NCBI RefSeq assembly: GCF_023517775.1
Contig: NZ_CP082904.1
Location: forward strand, 682,001-746,000
Source of the DNA: Mixta hanseatica
Lineage (GTDB): Bacteria; Pseudomonadota; Gammaproteobacteria; Enterobacterales; Enterobacteriaceae
Length of the DNA: 64,000 nt
Reading direction: 5' to 3'
The position numbers and the translations under genes are program-made. The notes below the pieces were generated by a model. The model did not search any database, was not told where the DNA came from, and saw only the letters and a program-made list of their open reading frames with translations. This document shows positions 1 through 9,680 of this stretch, one piece after another. Each line of letters opens with the position of its first letter. The first letter of the stretch is position 1.

Positions 1-1898
1 ACGTCAAATTTAAAGCTGTCGGCCTGATAGCGAATGTCATGGTCGGCGACTTTCAATGCGGCGACGTTTTGCCGCCAGCGCTGCTGATCCAGCGGCTGTT
101 GCGGGATGGTGACCGCGCTTTCCCAGTTCGCCTTATCGATATGCTGAACCTGCGGCTGCGCGCCCAGCTGCCCCTGCGCCACACAGAGATCGGTGGAAAT
201 CGCCAGCGCAGGCTGCCACAGACGCGCCATCTTAAAGCAGCGATCCACCCAGACAAATTTATCCCCGGCGGCGAAATCGGCCAGCTGATAGCGCAGCGGC
301 GCGGCATATTCGCCTTCCGGCAGCGGTTCGACTTTATCCTTGCCGATTTTCAGCAACAGCGGCAGGCTAAAGTGCGCACCAGAGAAGCTGATGCTGTTTT
401 TCTGCTGATCGACGCTAAAGCGCTCGATATGCTTTGGGAAGCCCCATAGCTGGATCACATCCGCCTTCCATTCCAGCACCTTTTTCTTCATCTCGAACTG
501 CTCCGACAGCGAGCGATCCGACAGCGAACTGCGGCCAAGGCCAATGGCTTTATCGCCGCCCAGCAGATCCAGCACCGTTGCGCCGTTATCCAGCGAACTG
601 CGCTTCATGGTCAGCAGCTGCGGCTGCGCGCGGTCGCCGCGAATAATCATAAACAGATTATCGCGCTGATGGGCGTTGAGATATTTCCATGCGGTGTTAT
701 TCATCGCCAGATGATCGGAAGAGACCACGATCAGGGTATTTTTCGCCCACGGCGACGCCAGAATACGATCGATCAGACGGGCGACATGCTCCTGACTACA
801 GGCGACGGCGCTGAAAGACTGGTTGGGTTTGCCTTCATAGCTGTAGCTTTTATGCTGACAGCTGCGTGATATGAATCCGTCAGGATGATGGGTATCTACC
901 GTCAGGGTAAACAACGCAAACGGCTGTTTCTGCTGCGACAGCTGTTCAAACTTCTGCCATACCTCATCCATTACCGTATCGTCATAAAAGCCCCAGTTGT
1001 TGCGATAGGCGGGGTCGGCCACCTGATCTTTTAACTCCTGCAGGCCGTAAAGATGCTCGATGCCGTGCGATTTCAGGAAGGTATCTTTACCGGCAAAGCG
1101 CAGGTCTGCGCCCTGCATAAACCAGGTTTGATAGCCGGAATTTTTCAGGATATCGCCAAGGCAGGTATTTTGTGGGAAAAAGCTGGAAAGCGAGGCCGAG
1201 GCGTTGCCCTCAAAAGGCGCGAACAGCGGAATACCGCACTGCGAAGCAACCATACCGGCAATGGTATATTCAGTGCCGGGCAGCTGCTCGGTCTGCGCGA
1301 AATCGAGTGCCTGCTGCCGTTTCAGGCGGCTTAGCTCCGGCGCCAGTTTCGGAAAAGCCTGTTCATCAAAGTAAGTGCGTTCCAGACTTTCGCCATAGAT
1401 ATAGACCAGGTTAAGCGTGGGCTTCGCGATCTGCTTTTGCGGCTCGTGATACCACTGCGCAAAGTCAGATTCGCCGCTGCGCGTCTGAGAGACGATTAAA
1501 TCGCTAACCTGCTGAAAGGCTGGAGTAGTTTTAATCGAGGCGAGCGCCAGCAGCAACGCCAGCAGACTATAGCCGAAGTGGTGCGGCCGGTCACCGCGTC
1601 GCCGCAACAGCCAGGAGAGCAGACAGAAGACCAGAAACAGCGCCAGCACCAGCCCGATGCCGGGCAGCACATATTTACTGACGCCCGCGCCGGTCAGGCT
1701 GTTGGTAAGCGTATAGATCACCGCATCGTTAATGCCTTCCCCGGTAAAATAGTTGCTGGCGTAAAGCGTGGCGTTGAGGATGATAAACAGACCTAAAACC
1801 AGCAACAAAGAAAGATACCAAAAGGTGTTTCGCCCGGCCTTGTAAGCGTAAATGACAATCGATGCCACAAACAGAATGACTGAAAAAAGTTCAGACAA
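1..1898 (-). CDS. opgB: Phosphoglycerol transferase OpgB (MdoB), N-terminal part
   Basis: Membrane enzyme that adds phosphoglycerol groups to periplasmic osmoregulated glucans. The frame read from 1898 gives a protein closely matching E. coli MdoB from memory: an N-terminal hydrophobic stretch, a membrane-helix-rich first 130 residues, then an alkaline-phosphatase/sulfatase fold with [24 protein letters not shown] and [16 protein letters not shown], which carry the metal- and substrate-binding residues. No ATG opens the family N-terminus (MSELF...); a TTG at 1896-1898 preceded by GAGGAAATTCCG is the likely start, as I recall for E. coli. About 632 codons are present of roughly 760; the C-terminus lies outside the window. 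Orientation and placement match the E. coli mdoB end of this conserved region. Identity is very likely; the start codon is inference. Confidence 0.95.
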   Translation of the reverse strand, partial: MSELFSVILFVASIVIYAYKAGRNTFWYLSLLLVLGLFIILNATLYASNYFTGEGINDAVIYTLTNSLTGAGVSKYVLPGIGLVLALFLVFCLLSWLLRRRGDRPHHFGYSLLALLLALASIKTTPAFQQVSDLIVSQTRSGESDFAQWYHEPQKQIAKPTLNLVYIYGESLERTYFDEQAFPKLAPELSRLKRQQALDFAQTEQLPGTEYTIAGMVASQCGIPLFAPFEGNASASLSSFFPQNTCLGDILKNSGYQTWFMQGADLRFAGKDTFLKSHGIEHLYGLQELKDQVADPAYRNNWGFYDDTVMDEVWQKFEQLSQQKQPFALFTLTVDTHHPDGFISRSCQHKSYSYEGKPNQSFSAVACSQEHVARLIDRILASPWAKNTLIVVSSDHLAMNNTAWKYLNAHQRDNLFMIIRGDRAQPQLLTMKRSSLDNGATVLDLLGGDKAIGLGRSSLSDRSLSEQFEMKKKVLEWKADVIQLWGFPKHIERFSVDQQKNSISFSGAHFSLPLLLKIGKDKVEPLPEGEYAAPLRYQLADFAAGDKFVWVDRCFKMARLWQPALAISTDLCVAQGQLGAQPQVQHIDKANWESAVTIPQQPLDQQRWRQNVAALKVADHDIRYQADSFKFD

Positions 1899-2045
1899 CG
1901 GAATTTCCTCATGCGGAAACGGGCGGCAGGAAAGCGCCAGACTCGCGTTAAGTTAGCTGGGATGTTACAGAATTTTTTCAATCTATCCTGACTGTCACAT
2001 CGCTGCAATACACGACGTCACAACAACCGTGCCTGGTGCGAAAAT

Positions 2046-3545
2046 TCAGATATCGGGCGCCACCTCATGCCAGAGGTCATCCATCGCCAATTCCAGCTTT
2101 TTAAACATCTGATAACGCTTTGAGTGGAAAGCGTGACGTGCCTCATCCGGCAGCAGCACACCAGGATTAAGCTGCACCGCCTGGGTCACGCCCGCGGCCA
2201 GGTTTGGCCAGAGCCCAACGCCGACGCCGGCACATATCGCCGCGCCCAGCGCGCCGGTTTCCATACAGGTGGCGACACGAATGGGAATGCCCAACACATC
2301 GGCGAACATCTGTGGCCAGACGGCGCTACGCGCTGCGCCGCCGGAAAGCGTAGCCTGGCTGAACGGGATACCGGCAGCGTGCAGCCGATCGATATGCGCG
2401 CGATGCGCAAAGGTAACGCCTTCGAACAGCGCAAACAGCATATCAGCACGGGTGTGCCAGCCGCCAAGCCCGTAAAAACCAGCTCTGGCCGGGCCCGCTT
2501 TGCGTCCGGAATAGAGATAGGGATGATACAGCGGCAGCTGCATATCGGGCTGCACCTGCGCCACCAGATCGCTGCTGCGCACCGCGCCCTGGCCGCCGCG
2601 CCCATCATCAAACTCGCGCACAAACCAGTCCAGATTGGCGGCAGAAGTGGCACTGGCTTCAATCGCCATAAAGCGATCGCGCTCAATAATCGAATTCATA
2701 AATACCGGGCGCGGATAGTCCGGCTTATCTACCACCACCTGATTAATGCTCCAGGTGCCGGCGACAATTGAGGCTTCGCCGCAGTTGACCACGCCTGAAC
2801 CGACTGCGCTCGCCACCACGTCAAAAATGCCCGCTACTACCGGAATGCCGACCGGCAGCCCGGTTAAGCGGGCGGCCTGCGGCGTAACCAGGCCGACCAC
2901 CGCGCAGGATTCGTGCAGCGGCGGCAGCAACGGCAGCGCCTCTTCCAGGCCATATAGCGCCATGAGCGACGCGCTGTAGCCGCGCTGCGCATAGTCGATC
3001 AGCCCGGCGCCAGCGGCGTCTGAATAGTCGGCGCTGATGGCGCCGCACAGGAAATGATTAATAGCGTCTTTGGCGCACAGCACGTGACCGAGGCGGGCGT
3101 AACGCGCCGGGTCGTGCTGTTTCAGCCAGCGCAGCAGCACCGGCGTGGCGGCCGGCCAGGGCTTTTGCAGCGCGCATTGCCAGATCAGCGCGGCGTTGCC
3201 TTGCTGCTCCAGTTCGCTGACCAGGCCTGTGGCGCGCATATCAATCGACTGAATGCCCAGCAGCGGCTGCTGATGTTTATCCAGCGCGTAGAGACCGTTG
3301 CCGTGTCCGGCCGCGCCAACGGCGATCACCCGCCGCGCCGCATCGCCCGCCTGCGTCAGACAGTCGCGCACTGCCTGCTGCACGCCGTGCCAAACGTCGG
3401 TGAGCGGACGTTCCGCATAGCCCGGCTGCGACCGGTGGGTTTCGCCGGCGCAGCCCGCTACCGACAGCACCTGGCCGCTGCTGTCGAACAGCACGGCTTT
3501 GATCATGGTATTGCCGGCATCAATGCCGAGTAAGCAATGGCTCAT
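2046..3545 (-). CDS. FGGY-family carbohydrate kinase (LyxK-like)
   Basis: ATP-dependent sugar or sugar-alcohol kinase of the FGGY (ASKHA) family, 499 residues, the usual length. The N-terminal phosphate-binding loop LLGIDAGNTMIKAVLFD, the GIFDVVASAVGSG segment with the expected catalytic Asp, and the C-terminal LSGGAARSAVWPQMFADV nucleotide-binding segment are visible. Overall layout resembles L-xylulose kinase LyxK and polyol kinases more than glycerol kinase. It is the last gene of a three-gene set, 78 bp after the aldolase, with a GAGGT ribosome site before its ATG. The context (dehydrogenase, aldolase, kinase) suggests phosphorylation of an incoming sugar alcohol or ketose. The substrate cannot be read from the sequence, and no transporter sits in the operon. 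Confidence 0.85.
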   Translation of the reverse strand: MSHCLLGIDAGNTMIKAVLFDSSGQVLSVAGCAGETHRSQPGYAERPLTDVWHGVQQAVRDCLTQAGDAARRVIAVGAAGHGNGLYALDKHQQPLLGIQSIDMRATGLVSELEQQGNAALIWQCALQKPWPAATPVLLRWLKQHDPARYARLGHVLCAKDAINHFLCGAISADYSDAAGAGLIDYAQRGYSASLMALYGLEEALPLLPPLHESCAVVGLVTPQAARLTGLPVGIPVVAGIFDVVASAVGSGVVNCGEASIVAGTWSINQVVVDKPDYPRPVFMNSIIERDRFMAIEASATSAANLDWFVREFDDGRGGQGAVRSSDLVAQVQPDMQLPLYHPYLYSGRKAGPARAGFYGLGGWHTRADMLFALFEGVTFAHRAHIDRLHAAGIPFSQATLSGGAARSAVWPQMFADVLGIPIRVATCMETGALGAAICAGVGVGLWPNLAAGVTQAVQLNPGVLLPDEARHAFHSKRYQMFKKLELAMDDLWHEVAPDI

Positions 3546-3623
3546 CGAAATACCTCGCGTTTACGGGCGGAAAGCTTTCCGTCTGGCGATGCGATGGCGC
3601 ACTGCTTAAGCGCCGGATTAAGG

Positions 3624-4463
3624 TCAGGACTGGTGGTAGATCTCCAGTGCTTCCGCGCCGCTGGCGCCCTGATGGATAATCGCCATCAGCGCCTTAACCA
3701 CGCGCGTTGGGTTATCGTGCTGATACACATTGCGGCCATAAACCATGCCCGCGGCGCCCTGGGCCATCAGCGTCGCGCTTTTTTCCAGTACCGCGCCCAG
3801 CTCGCCTTTGCCGCCGCCGCGTACCAGCGTTGGGCAGCGCGCGGCCTCTACCACGCGATGAAACTCCTCAACGTTTTCCGTGGGATCGGCCTTGATAATA
3901 TCGGCGCCCAGTTCGCGCGCCAGTCGCACCAGCGGAACGATCTGCCGTACGTCTCCCAGCGAGCCATAGGCGGGCCCCTGACCCTGCGCCGCCATTACCA
4001 GCGGCTCTATCATTAGCGGCATGGCGTATTTATCGCAGGCGTGACGCAGGCGGCCAATGTTTTCCACGCATTGACGAAAGATGCCTGGCTCATCCGGAAT
4101 TTGATACAGATTCACCACTACCGCCGCCGCGTCCATCTGCAGCGCCGCCAGAATCGGCTCTTCCGGGTTATGCAGCACGGCCCACATCTCCCGATGACGC
4201 GCGGCATTGTAAGCGTTGCCGACATCGGTACGCAGCACCAGCGCCGGCTTCGGCGCGGCGGCCTGCTGTAGCAGGTCGGCCTGACCGTAGTTAACCTGAA
4301 TAGCGTCAGGCTGCGCGGCGATCAGGCTGCACATCACGCCGGAAATATCTTCCAGACCGACAAGGAAGTCGGGCTCGTTGGCAATGCCGTGGTCGATAGC
4401 GACATCCAGACATTTTCCCTGCTTAAACAGGCGTTTCAGCCGCACTTTATCGCTAACCGACAT
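3624..4463 (-). CDS. Class I DhnA/LsrF-type aldolase (DeoC/LacD superfamily)
   Basis: A 279-residue TIM-barrel aldolase predicted to cleave or condense a phosphorylated sugar through a Schiff base. The beta-strand motif ADIIKADPT carries the lysine equivalent to the Schiff-base lysine of class I Fba/LsrF enzymes. CLDVAIDHGI near the N-terminus and LVRGGGKGE plus MVYGRNVYQHDNP near the C-terminus are the phosphate-binding strands of this family. The start overlaps the end of the upstream dehydrogenase by 11 bp and has an AGGAG site, so translation is probably coupled. Together with the FGGY kinase and the GlpD-like enzyme it forms a kinase-oxidase-aldolase route to triose phosphates; this pathway order is inference. 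Autoinducer-2 processing is an alternative, but other lsr genes are absent. Confidence 0.8.
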   Translation of the reverse strand: MSVSDKVRLKRLFKQGKCLDVAIDHGIANEPDFLVGLEDISGVMCSLIAAQPDAIQVNYGQADLLQQAAAPKPALVLRTDVGNAYNAARHREMWAVLHNPEEPILAALQMDAAAVVVNLYQIPDEPGIFRQCVENIGRLRHACDKYAMPLMIEPLVMAAQGQGPAYGSLGDVRQIVPLVRLARELGADIIKADPTENVEEFHRVVEAARCPTLVRGGGKGELGAVLEKSATLMAQGAAGMVYGRNVYQHDNPTRVVKALMAIIHQGASGAEALEIYHQS

Positions 4464-6219
4464 GCATTTCTCCTGCGGGTTGAGATTGACAGGCTAAACG
4501 TAGCCCGGAAACGCCGTGCAGGCGCGCCAGTCGTGAGAGCGTCATCTCCAGCTGCTGCTGGCGGTGGGCATCGCTCCACTGCATTTCCTCAGCCATCAGA
4601 TGGGCGATTTCCGCCATCAGCGGCGGCGTCAGCTGTCCGGAGATGCCCAGCGCGGTGCGGCGCAGCAACAAGTCTTCCAGCATCACCACTTGTTCTTCTT
4701 GCATCAGCCAGCGCAGCTCGGCGTCGCTGTAGCCGGCATGATGCTGCAATGGCTGCTCATCCTCAGCGGTGATCAGGCGCAACAGCAGCTCGGCGCGGGT
4801 GCCGTAGCGATCCACCAGCTGAGCCACGCGCGCTTCCGTCAGCTGATATTTGTCGCTAAGCTCGTGGATCCACACCGGCAGACGTTCGCGGCAGGGGAAA
4901 TTACGGCCGCCGCCGATCGCCATATCTACGGTGCTGCGTCGGCGTTTTTCGCCCAACAGCTTCAACACCCGATCCGCCGCCTGTTCCCCGAAGCGGCGGA
5001 AGGTGGTCCACTTGCCGCCGACCAGATTCAGGATGGAAAAATCGCGGCTGGCATCCGGCGGAAAATAGACCAGCGAGTGGTTGCGCGTAATACGGCCGCT
5101 GACTTCCGTATCGCTGGCGGGCAGCGGACGCACGCCGGCGAAGGTATAGAGCACATCTTCGGCGCCGACGTTGATATGCGGGAAAACAAAGTGCAGCGAC
5201 TCCAGGATATAGCGCTGTTCTTCCGGCGTGCAGGCGATATTCTCCGGATCGTCGACCCGGATATCGGTGGATCCCACCAGCACTTTGCCGTACCAGGGAA
5301 ACATAATGCAGACGCGGCCGTCCTGGTTTTCGTAATAGACCATTTCATCTCGCAGCTCGGCCAGCAGCGCCGGGCTGTCGATGATCAGATGCGATCCTTT
5401 AGTGCCGCCGATCAGCTTGCGCGGATCGGCGGGGGCCAGCTGCTGGTTGATCTGATCGATCCAGGCGCCGGTCGCATTCACGATCGCGTGTGGTTCAAGG
5501 GTAAATAGCGTATTGGTCAGGTTATCGCGCAGCGTAACCCGCTCGCCGTCGCTTGCCACCAGGCTGACGTAGTTAAGCGCCAGCGCCTCGCTGTTGCTCT
5601 GCTCCGCATCCAATACCAGCTCGACGCCCAGCCGCTCCGGCGCTTTGATCCACGCATCATAATAAGTGGCGCTGTATTTCACCCAGACGGCAAAGCCGGG
5701 CCAGCGAGCGCGGGTCTCGGCGGTATTGTTCAGGCGATGGCGCGGCATGCTGCCCTGCTGGCGCGTATAGAGGTCGTACAGCGCGAGGCCGGTTTTTATC
5801 AGCAGCGCGCCACGGCGGGTCGGCTTTTCACCCAGGCGCAGAAAACGCTTGCTGGCGTTAATCAGGCCGCCGCCCCAGCTGTCGATCGGTACCGTGGTGC
5901 GTAGCGGAGAAACATAGTGCGGGGCGTTTTTCAGTAGTCGGTCACGCTCCTGCACCGACTCTTTCACCAGATCGAATTCGCCCGTCTCCAGGTAGCGCAG
6001 GCCGCCGTGGATCATGCGCGACAGCGCGCCGCTGGCTGCCTGACACCAGTCATCTTTTTCAATCAGCACCACCGGCACGCCCTGCAACGCCAGCTCGCGA
6101 AAGGTGCTGATACCGTTAATGCCGCCACCGACAATCAACACCGGGGCGCGATTGCGCTGGCGCAGCGCAGCGAGCTTTTCCTGTCGGCTACGCTTCACCA
6201 CCACTTCCTGTTTCCGCAT
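4453..6219 (-). CDS. GlpD-like FAD-dependent sugar-alcohol-phosphate dehydrogenase
   Basis: A 588-residue DAO-family flavoprotein similar to aerobic glycerol-3-phosphate dehydrogenase GlpD. The Rossmann FAD motif VLIVGGGINGIS lies near residue 28, followed by SRMIHGGLRYLE and the C-terminal FAGVRPL and VGGKWTTFR blocks typical of GlpD. At 588 residues it is longer than GlpD (about 500), with an extra C-terminal helical region. The ATG at 6219 has AGGAG 8 bp upstream. It is first in the minus-strand set with aldolase and kinase. In Brucella-type erythritol catabolism a GlpD-like enzyme (EryB) oxidises the phosphorylated polyol, so a tetritol or pentitol phosphate is a plausible substrate here; plain glycerol-3-phosphate remains possible. 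Confidence 0.8.
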   Translation of the reverse strand: MRKQEVVVKRSRQEKLAALRQRNRAPVLIVGGGINGISTFRELALQGVPVVLIEKDDWCQAASGALSRMIHGGLRYLETGEFDLVKESVQERDRLLKNAPHYVSPLRTTVPIDSWGGGLINASKRFLRLGEKPTRRGALLIKTGLALYDLYTRQQGSMPRHRLNNTAETRARWPGFAVWVKYSATYYDAWIKAPERLGVELVLDAEQSNSEALALNYVSLVASDGERVTLRDNLTNTLFTLEPHAIVNATGAWIDQINQQLAPADPRKLIGGTKGSHLIIDSPALLAELRDEMVYYENQDGRVCIMFPWYGKVLVGSTDIRVDDPENIACTPEEQRYILESLHFVFPHINVGAEDVLYTFAGVRPLPASDTEVSGRITRNHSLVYFPPDASRDFSILNLVGGKWTTFRRFGEQAADRVLKLLGEKRRRSTVDMAIGGGRNFPCRERLPVWIHELSDKYQLTEARVAQLVDRYGTRAELLLRLITAEDEQPLQHHAGYSDAELRWLMQEEQVVMLEDLLLRRTALGISGQLTPPLMAEIAHLMAEEMQWSDAHRQQQLEMTLSRLARLHGVSGLRLACQSQPAGEMHVG

Positions 6220-6375
6220 TCTTTTCTCCTCTACCCGTCACGGAGTGAACAGGCTCAGCGTTAACTGCTTGCTCCTGCAATTATTTTCGCGACGCGGGAA
6301 GAGGGCAAAAAAACAGCGGCTTAAAATACGTAACTGTGAGCCGGATCGTGAATATGCTGTAAATACGCGCTGCCG

Positions 6376-6765
6376 TTACAGCTCGCCGGTCAGATACTGC
6401 GCCACGCCGTTAGCAAAGCTCCAGTCGCCTTTGTCATTGGTGATAAAGCTGATCATCAAATCATTGCCGCGTACGCCGCTGCTGCTTTCCAGCTCACGCG
6501 CCAGTTCGGCCATAAAATGCTGCTTTTGCTCGCTGCTGCGCGGGCTGGTGTAGACGCGCACCATCACTAAATTATCGCTGCGCGTCAGGCCCAGGCCGGT
6601 ATCTTCAAACACCATCTGAAATCTTTTGTTCTCATGAACAATCTGGTAGCGATCGCGCGGCGGTACGCCAAAAGCGGTTAAAACCGCGCGGTGCGCAGCA
6701 TCCAGCAAAGTTTTCAGTTCCGACTCTGAGCGTCCTTCAATCAGATCGAATTGCAGTAAGGGCAT
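6376..6765 (-). CDS. Tautomerase family protein
   Basis: A 129-residue protein of the tautomerase/MIF superfamily. Starting at 6765 (GGAG seven bases upstream) it begins Met-Pro-Leu-Leu, which after Met removal exposes the N-terminal catalytic proline of this family; the longer upstream frame would bury it and is rejected. The motifs FGVPPRDRYQIVHE and ISFITNDKGDWSFANG are those of the two-domain enterobacterial tautomerases of unknown substrate. It is transcribed divergently from the LysR regulator at 6868, with 102 bp between them, an arrangement in which the regulator commonly controls its neighbour. The natural substrate is not known to me. Confidence 0.85.
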   Translation of the reverse strand: MPLLQFDLIEGRSESELKTLLDAAHRAVLTAFGVPPRDRYQIVHENKRFQMVFEDTGLGLTRSDNLVMVRVYTSPRSSEQKQHFMAELARELESSSGVRGNDLMISFITNDKGDWSFANGVAQYLTGEL

Positions 6766-6867
6766 AGTTTTCTCCAATCGTGTGGGTTGATCACTATCCT
6801 GCACTCCCTTGCAAAGATAAAAAAGCGTTATAGTTAAACGCATTGTTTACTATTTTGAACAATCCCT

Positions 6868-7797
6868 ATGACCATTAAAACTGATGCGCTCTGGCTGCAT
6901 TTGCACTGGCTGACGGTGCTGGCGGAACAGGGTAGCTTTACGCGCGCGGCGGAGCGGCTTGAAGTAAGCAAAGCGGCGATGAGCCAGAAAATTAAACAGC
7001 TGGAGATGCTGGCGGGCGTCCCGCTGGTGCAGCGCACCACGCGCAGCGTACGGCTGACCGAGGCGGGAGAAAAGCTGGTGCAGGAGCTGCGGGCGCCCTT
7101 TGCGGAAATCGAACAGAGTTTCTACGCTGTGCGCGACAGCAGCGGGCCGCTGCGCGGGCTGGTGCGCATCACCGCGCCGGTGGCTTTCGCCCGTCAACAG
7201 CTGCAGCCGCATATTCGTGATTTTCTACGCCTGCATCCGCAGCTGCGTATCCAGCTGGAGGTGACCGATCGGCTGGTGTCGCTGGCCAGCGAAGGATTCG
7301 ATCTGGCGATCCGCCACAGCAACGCGCTGCCGGAAACCCATGTCGCCCAGCTTTTATGTGAAACGCATACGCTGCTGGTGGCCTCTCCCGCCTGGCTGGC
7401 AGCGCACGGCGAGCCGCAGCATCCGCAGGAGCTGAGTCAGCATGACTGCCTTTATTATCCGCGCGGCACCGAACCGCCGCGCTGGCGCTTTAGCGATCCG
7501 GCGCAGCCGCAGCAGGAAACCGTGGTAAATGTCAGCGGCCCGTTTGCTACTAATAACAGCGAATCGATCCGTGATGCGGCGCTGGATGGGCTGGGGATCG
7601 CGATGCTACCGGATTTCAGCGCGCGTCAGGCGCTGGGAGAAGGCCGGCTACGGCAGATTTTGCCGCAGTGGCGTATCCAGGGCGCGTTTGCCCGCCATGT
7701 TTGGGTTGTGCGTCCGTGGGCGGCGCGCGTGCCGCGTGCGGTGACTGAACTGAGCCGCTGGCTGCGTCAGCGTTTTCAGGCAGGCGCGACGCAATAA
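6868..7797 (+). CDS. LysR-family transcriptional regulator
   Basis: A 309-residue LysR-type regulator. The winged helix-turn-helix occupies about residues 8-67 (FTRAAERLEVSKAAMSQKIK then TRSVRLTEAG), and the rest is the periplasmic-binding-like effector domain, close to the DsdC/PgrR/AaeR-like group with VRITAPVAFARQQLQPHIRDF. It diverges from the tautomerase gene, so that gene is the most likely target and the shared 102-bp gap should hold its operator; I could not pick out a confident T-N11-A site. The ATG at 6868 follows a poor ribosome site. Inducer unknown. Confidence 0.88.
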   Translation: MTIKTDALWLHLHWLTVLAEQGSFTRAAERLEVSKAAMSQKIKQLEMLAGVPLVQRTTRSVRLTEAGEKLVQELRAPFAEIEQSFYAVRDSSGPLRGLVRITAPVAFARQQLQPHIRDFLRLHPQLRIQLEVTDRLVSLASEGFDLAIRHSNALPETHVAQLLCETHTLLVASPAWLAAHGEPQHPQELSQHDCLYYPRGTEPPRWRFSDPAQPQQETVVNVSGPFATNNSESIRDAALDGLGIAMLPDFSARQALGEGRLRQILPQWRIQGAFARHVWVVRPWAARVPRAVTELSRWLRQRFQAGATQ

Positions 7798-7833
7798 GCC
7801 TGCGGTTTGCCGCGACTGAATGTGTATTTCTTC

Positions 7834-7861
7834 TAAAGTTTTTGTGGGTTTTTGCCGATGA
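7834..7861 (+). promoter_or_regulatory. Sigma-28 (FliA)-type promoter
   Basis: TAAAGTTT at 7834-7841 and GCCGATGA at 7854-7861 match the FliA -35 and -10 consensus (TAAAGTTT-N11-GCCGATAA) with one base change and a 12-bp spacer. It lies 62 bp before the chemoreceptor start, which fits class III flagellar regulation. Confidence 0.75.
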
Positions 7862-7923
7862 GTGCGGGTGAATTCCCTGCGAAAAATGATTAGATCGTAA
7901 ACATACAGGACAAGGCTTGTCAT

Positions 7924-9468
7924 ATGACTACCCAATCGCACGTTACGCAACAGGCCTGGCAGCTTGATGACGACACCACGCTGATGACCACCACTGATGC
8001 GCAAAGTTATATTACCTATGCTAATCAGGATTTTGTCGACGTCAGCGGCTATGAGCGTGATGAAATTCACGGGCAGCCGCATAATCTGGTGCGCCACCCC
8101 GATATGCCGAAGGCGGCCTTTGCGGATATGTGGGCGACGCTGAAACAAGGCTTGCCCTGGACCGGGCTGGTGAAAAACCGCTGTAAAAATGGTGACCATT
8201 ACTGGGTGCGGGCAAACGTAGTGCCGGTGATCCGTAACGGTACTATTACCGGTCATATGTCGGTGCGTATTAAGCCGAGCGAGCAGGAAGTCGCGGCGGC
8301 AGAACAACTTTATCAGCAGATGCGCAACGGTAAACTGCGCGGCTGGCGGCTGCGTCAGGGGCTGCTGATACGTAGCGGCGCCTTAAGCCCGCTCTCATGG
8401 TTGAAAACAATGCCGCTGCGCTGGCGGATTCGCAGCGGCGTGGCGTTTTGCTGGCTGAGCATGGCGCTCAGCGCGCTGGCCGTCGGCCTGCAGGGCGGCG
8501 CGCTGGCCGCCTTTGGCGGACTGGCGCTGCTGATGGCGTTAATCACCTGCGGCTGGCTGGAATGGCAGATCTCCAGGCCGCTGGAAAAAGTGTGTCGCCA
8601 GGCGCTGGACGTGGCGACGGGCGCTTCACAGCAGGTTGATCATCTTGACCGTGTTGATGAAGTGGGCATGACGTTGCGGGCGGTTGGGCAGCTTGGCCTG
8701 ATGTTCCGCTGGCTGGTTAAAGATGTACGCGATCAGGTGATGAGCGTGCATCAGGCCAGCGATGAACTGGCGCAGGGCAATGAAAAAATCGCCAGCCATA
8801 CCGAACAGACGGCGGCCAGCGTGCAGCAAACCGCTGCGACCATGAATCAGATGACCACCACGGTTAACAGCAATGCGGAAAGCACCGGTCAGGCGAATAA
8901 CTACTCAATGACCGCCAGCCAGGCGGCGGTACAGGGCGGAGAAGTGATGAAGCAGGTGGTCGGCACCATGGACGAAATTGCGCAAAGTTCGCAACAGATA
9001 GCCTCAATTACCGGCCTGATTGACAGCATCGCTTTCCAGACCAATATCCTGGCGCTGAACGCGGCGGTTGAGGCGGCGCGCGCCGGCGAACAGGGCAAAG
9101 GCTTTGCGGTAGTGGCCGGAGAGGTGCGCAATCTGGCGAAGCGTAGCGCCAACGCCGCCAGCGAGATCCGCGATTTGATCGCCGTCAGCGCGCTGAAAGT
9201 CCAGTCGGGCACCGGGCAGGTGCATCAGGCGGGTGAAACCATCGTCGATATCGTGGAAAAAGTGCAGAACGTGACAGAGCTGCTGCAGCAAATTAGCACC
9301 GCTACGCGTGAGCAAGGCACCGGCCTGAGCGAAGTCGGCAAGGCGGTTGAGGAACTGGATCGCATCACGCATCACAACGCTTCACTGGTGGAAGAGGGCG
9401 CGCAGGCCTCGGCACGGATGAAAAATCAGGCGCATCGGCTGGTGGAGGCGGTTGATGTGTTTCGTTAA
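7924..9468 (+). CDS. Aer-like PAS-domain methyl-accepting chemotaxis protein
   Basis: A 514-residue energy or redox taxis receptor. Residues about 15-115 form a PAS domain of the Aer type (ITYANQDFVDVSGYERDEI ... GDHYWVRANVVPVI), expected to bind FAD and to stay cytoplasmic. Residues about 160-205 form a hydrophobic hairpin, followed by a HAMP-like linker and the long MCP coiled-coil signalling domain with the highly conserved hairpin tip IDSIAFQTNILALNAAVEAA. There is no large periplasmic sensor and no NWETF tether at the C-terminus (it ends VDVFR), as in Aer. The sigma-28-type promoter upstream supports coexpression with flagella. The ATG is preceded by AGGACAAGG. Called Aer-like rather than aer because paralogues are common. 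Confidence 0.92.
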   Translation: MTTQSHVTQQAWQLDDDTTLMTTTDAQSYITYANQDFVDVSGYERDEIHGQPHNLVRHPDMPKAAFADMWATLKQGLPWTGLVKNRCKNGDHYWVRANVVPVIRNGTITGHMSVRIKPSEQEVAAAEQLYQQMRNGKLRGWRLRQGLLIRSGALSPLSWLKTMPLRWRIRSGVAFCWLSMALSALAVGLQGGALAAFGGLALLMALITCGWLEWQISRPLEKVCRQALDVATGASQQVDHLDRVDEVGMTLRAVGQLGLMFRWLVKDVRDQVMSVHQASDELAQGNEKIASHTEQTAASVQQTAATMNQMTTTVNSNAESTGQANNYSMTASQAAVQGGEVMKQVVGTMDEIAQSSQQIASITGLIDSIAFQTNILALNAAVEAARAGEQGKGFAVVAGEVRNLAKRSANAASEIRDLIAVSALKVQSGTGQVHQAGETIVDIVEKVQNVTELLQQISTATREQGTGLSEVGKAVEELDRITHHNASLVEEGAQASARMKNQAHRLVEAVDVFR

Positions 9469-9680
9469 ACCAGCGCCGCAGTAAGACAACCCTGGCGGGC
9501 GTCGTGCAATGGCGTCCGCCCCGGCTTTCCAGAAAGGCGCGGTGATAAACCATAGCATTCCTGAATACGTACGCTCGCCATTTCATGGGTCATGACCAAA
9601 TAATCTTCACCTTCAATTTGCAGCACGGGCGTTAAACACGCTACTGGCCTGGCGGTCATCGCAGGCACGAAATGGAAAAC
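9465..9680 (-). pseudogene. CcdB-type toxin remnant (C-terminal half)
   Basis: Read on the minus strand from about 9680, the frame gives FHFVPAMTARPVACLTPVLQ followed by IEGEDYLVMTHEMASV and then GRTPLHDARQGCLTAALV. This lines up with the second half of CcdB-family gyrase poisons (RLNPI...VDGKEYVLMTHETATVP...R..I..ALD) as I recall them. No N-terminal half is present: the frame begins directly after a transcription terminator hairpin at 9681-9701. No ccdA antitoxin is found nearby. It also overlaps the chemoreceptor stop codon. I read it as a decayed fragment of a chromosomal ccdAB module. Confidence 0.55.

Noticed and set aside
3054..4016. Two plus-strand frames of 159 codons opposite the kinase and aldolase
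   Set aside because: Both are shadows of well-supported minus-strand enzymes, without domains.
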